64,000 bases of DNA from assembly GCA_963457535.1 (NCBI GenBank), contig OY734803.1:310001-374000 (forward strand), written 5' to 3'. Numbering within the stretch: the stretch's first letter is position 1; each line of letters starts with the position of its first letter. The notes under the pieces are model-generated. The model worked only from the letters and a program-made list of their open reading frames with translations. It did not search any database and had not been told where the DNA came from. This document shows, one piece after another, positions 61,926-64,000 of this stretch. The position numbers and the translations under genes were made by a program. This stretch comes from JAHRAW01 sp028066695 (GTDB lineage: Bacteria > Pseudomonadota > Gammaproteobacteria > Arenicellales > Poriferihabitantaceae).

Positions 61926-62927
61926 TCAGCCGGCGTTCATCAACGCCAGCGTGGTGTCCAGCATTCGGTTGGAGAAGCCCCACTCGTTGTCATACCACGC
62001 GCACACTTTCACCAGCGTGCCGCCGCTGACGCGCGTCATGCCGGCGTCAATGCTCGCTGACAGCGGCGAGTGGTTGAAGTCCACCGACACCAGCGGCTCT
62101 TCGCTGTATGCCATGACCTTGCCGTCGCTGGCCGCTTTCAAAAGCGCGTTGACTTCCTCCACATCGGTGGCGCGCGCGGCGGTGAAAGTCAAATCCACCA
62201 GCGAGACATTGATGGTCGGCACGCGCACCGAAAAGCCGTCCAGTTTGCCGTCCAGTTCCGGCAGCACCAGGCCGACGGCGGCGGCCGCGCCGGTCTTGGT
62301 CGGGATCATGGAGGAAGTCGCCGAGCGCGCGCGGCGTAGGTCGCCGTGGTAGACATCGGTTAGCACCTGGTCATTGGTGTAGGCGTGAATGGTGTTCATC
62401 AGGCCGCTCTTTATGCCGAGGGAATCGTGCAGCGCCTTCGCCATCGGCGCCAGGCAGTTGGTGGTGCAGGACGCGTTGGAGATGATCGTGTGGTTCGCTT
62501 TCAGCGTGTCATGGTTCACGCCATAGACCACGGTGGCGTCCACATCGGCGCCGCCGGGCGCGGAGATGACCACCTTTTTCGCGCCGGCTTTGAGATGCGC
62601 GCCGGCCTTTTCGCGGCTTGCAAAAAAACCGGTGCTTTCAATGACCACATCCACGCCGAGTTCGCCCCACGGCAATGCGGCCGGGTCGCGCTCGGAGAAA
62701 ACGCGAATGCGGTCGCCGTTGACGACAATCGCGTCTTCGGCGTGTTCCACGCTTCCGGGAAAGCGGCCGTGCGCGGTGTCGTAGCGCGTCAAGTGCGCAT
62801 TGGTGCGCGCGTCTCCGAGATCGTTGATGGCGGCGATGCGAATTTCACCGCAGGCCGATTCATACTTGGCGCGCAGGATGTTGCGGCCGATGCGGCCGTA
62901 TCCGTTGATGGCTACCGTGACTGTCAT
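61926..62927 (-). CDS. gapA: Glyceraldehyde-3-phosphate dehydrogenase (type I)
   Basis: 333 residues. NAD-binding INGYGRIGRNILR; catalytic Cys in SNASCTTNCLAPMAK; His in MNTIHAYTNDQ; phosphate contacts HGDLRRARSATSSMIPTKTGAA; C-terminal VCAWYDNEWGFSNRML. A GGGAGT site precedes the ATG by 8 bases. The triose phosphate order tkt-gapA-pgk on the minus strand is the usual proteobacterial cluster. Confidence 0.97.
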   Translation of the reverse strand: MTVTVAINGYGRIGRNILRAKYESACGEIRIAAINDLGDARTNAHLTRYDTAHGRFPGSVEHAEDAIVVNGDRIRVFSERDPAALPWGELGVDVVIESTGFFASREKAGAHLKAGAKKVVISAPGGADVDATVVYGVNHDTLKANHTIISNASCTTNCLAPMAKALHDSLGIKSGLMNTIHAYTNDQVLTDVYHGDLRRARSATSSMIPTKTGAAAAVGLVLPELDGKLDGFSVRVPTINVSLVDLTFTAARATDVEEVNALLKAASDGKVMAYSEEPLVSVDFNHSPLSASIDAGMTRVSGGTLVKVCAWYDNEWGFSNRMLDTTLALMNAG

Positions 62928-62990
62928 GGCGGACTCCCGTGGGACTGGTTGGATGAGTGAACGAAAAAATGCGGCGCAAAAATGTCGCGG

Positions 62991-64000
62991 CTACAGCAGC
63001 CGCCGCGCGCATTCCACCACATGCTCCGGCGTGATGTTGCAGTGCTTAAATACCTCGCCGCCCGGCGCCGACGCGCCGAACTCGTCTATGCCGACCACCG
63101 CACCGCGCGCGCCGGCGTATTTCGCCCAGCCGGCGGTCGCGCCGGCTTCCACCACGACGCGCGCATGCGCGGCGGCCGGCAGCACCGACTCGCGGTAGTC
63201 GGCGCTTTGCGCTTCAAAGCGATCCACCGACGGCATGGACACCACGCGCACGCGCCGCTCTTTGAGTTGCGCCGCGGCCTCCACCGCGACCGCGACTTCC
63301 GAGCCGGTGGCGATCAATATGAGTTCCGGATTTTCCGATGAACTTTCGCAGTCGCGCAGCACATAGCCGCCTTTTTCTATCGCGGCGAGTTGCGACTCGT
63401 CGCGCGGCTGGTGCGGCAGCGTCTGGCGCGAAAATGCCAGCGCAAAAGGCTGCTCGCGCGATTCCAGCGCGAGTTGCCAGGCGACCGCGGTTTCCACCGC
63501 GTCGCACGGCCGCCACACCGACATGCGCGGCACCAGCCGCAAACTCGCGAGGTGTTCTATTGGCTGGTGCGTCGGCCCGTCTTCGCCGAGCCCGATTGAG
63601 TCGTGCGTGAACACAAAAATGCCCGGAATTTTCATCAGCGCGGCCATGCGCAGCGCGTTGCGCGCGTAATCCGAGAACATTAAAAAGGTCGCGCAAAACG
63701 GCTTGAGGCCGCGGTGCAGCGCGATGCCGTTGACCATCGCGGCCATCGCGAACTCGCGCACGCCGAAATAAATGCAGTTGCCGCCGGCGTCTTCGCGAAT
63801 GTCGCGCGAGCCCGACCAAGTGGTCAGGTTGGATTCGGTCAGATCGGCCGAGCCGCCGGCCAGTTCCGGCAACAGCGGCGAAAAATATTCCAGCGCGTTT
63901 TGCGAGGCCTTGCGCGAGGCGATGTTTTGCGCCGCGGCGTCGGCCGCGCCGGCCGCGCCGCGCGCCTTGCTCTTCCAGTCTTTCGGCAACTTCCCTTCCA
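62991..64000 (-). CDS. tkt: Transketolase, C-terminal part (gene runs off the window)
   Basis: At least 336 residues, continuing past the right edge (the frame reads EGKLPKDWKS at 63994-63965 with no stop or clear start). Pyrimidine-binding and C-terminal transketolase parts: SRKASQNALEYFSPLLPELAGGSADLTESN, NCIYFGVREFAMAAMVNGIALH, GLGEDGPTHQPIEHLASLRLVP, AFSRQTLPHQPRD, GSEVAVAVEAA, VVGIDEFGASAPGGEVFKHCNI. N-terminal thiamine diphosphate-binding half lies outside. Function: ketol transfer in the pentose phosphate pathway. Confidence 0.93.
   Translation of the reverse strand, partial: EGKLPKDWKSKARGAAGAADAAAQNIASRKASQNALEYFSPLLPELAGGSADLTESNLTTWSGSRDIREDAGGNCIYFGVREFAMAAMVNGIALHRGLKPFCATFLMFSDYARNALRMAALMKIPGIFVFTHDSIGLGEDGPTHQPIEHLASLRLVPRMSVWRPCDAVETAVAWQLALESREQPFALAFSRQTLPHQPRDESQLAAIEKGGYVLRDCESSSENPELILIATGSEVAVAVEAAAQLKERRVRVVSMPSVDRFEAQSADYRESVLPAAAHARVVVEAGATAGWAKYAGARGAVVGIDEFGASAPGGEVFKHCNITPEHVVECARRLL

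Overview
The window is about 64 kb of dense, GC-rich (clearly above 60%) bacterial chromosome with very short intergenic gaps and many ATGA/TGATG stop-start overlaps. Several gene sets point to a proteobacterium, most likely a gammaproteobacterium: methyltransferase-rnhA-dnaQ, a yciI/yciB/yciA group, tkt-gapA-pgk, fhs, bolA and adk. The catabolic content suggests an aerobic heterotroph living on fatty or aromatic acids and methylated amines (betaines), as in many marine or host-associated lineages. The organism assignment is inference; there is no rRNA or tRNA gene in the window to test it.

Layout. 1-1.6 kb: the end of a FadB/FadJ-type multifunctional beta-oxidation gene, facing a PD-(D/E)XK-like DUF4268 gene. 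2.6-7.2 kb: methyltransferase, rnhA, dnaQ, yciI, yciB, a deoxynucleoside kinase, yciA and a CoA-binding protein. 7.3-10 kb: a malate/lactate-type dehydrogenase and an acyl-CoA ligase. 10-11.8 kb: a BCCT betaine/choline-type transporter. 11.8-18 kb: two tandem, near-duplicate secreted multidomain proteins ending in dockerin-like calcium-binding repeats. 18.1-24 kb: fused B12-dependent isobutyryl-CoA mutase IcmF, a rhomboid protease and an orphan Tat-exported peptide-type binding protein. 24-35.8 kb: a long operon (acyl-CoA ligase, livG, livH, DNA methyltransferase-nuclease, livM, livK, livF, PaaK-like ligase, CaiB-type CoA transferase, crotonase) that looks like uptake plus CoA activation of an aromatic or branched acid, with a DNA-modification gene placed inside it. 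35.8-36.1 kb: the only larger non-coding stretch, with a candidate small RNA.

36.1-41.2 kb: a methylated-amine block (dimethylglycine/sarcosine dehydrogenase-like flavoprotein and a non-pyrrolysine MttB) split by two AT-richer unknown genes, one coupled to mttB by ATGA. 41.3-48.3 kb: rmuC, a YHS protein, GNAT, acyl-CoA ligase, hydroxyacyl-CoA dehydrogenase, a membrane-anchored unknown and an Asp/Glu-racemase/EutA-like protein. 48.3-55 kb, minus strand: fhs, bolA, a Rieske oxygenase of the betaine/carnitine type, an adenylate kinase fused to DUF429, and two tandem glycine-betaine-binding proteins. 55.2-60 kb: an overlapping operon for an SDH/fumarate reductase-like complex (B-C-D-A order) plus two-subunit class I fumarase. 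60-64 kb: TerC, then pgk, gapA and the end of tkt.

Together, BCCT and OpuAC-type uptake, the Rieske oxygenase, MttB, the DMGDH-like flavoprotein and Fhs make a plausible route from betaines to sarcosine/glycine and C1-tetrahydrofolate. The Liv operon, the ligases, FadB-type enzymes and IcmF feed acyl-CoAs to the TCA segment encoded by the SDH/fumarase operon. The items most worth a second look are the Adk-DUF429 fusion, the methyltransferase-nuclease inside the liv operon, the mttB-coupled duplicated Cys-motif protein, the candidate small RNA at about 35.9 kb and the tandem dockerin-like proteins.
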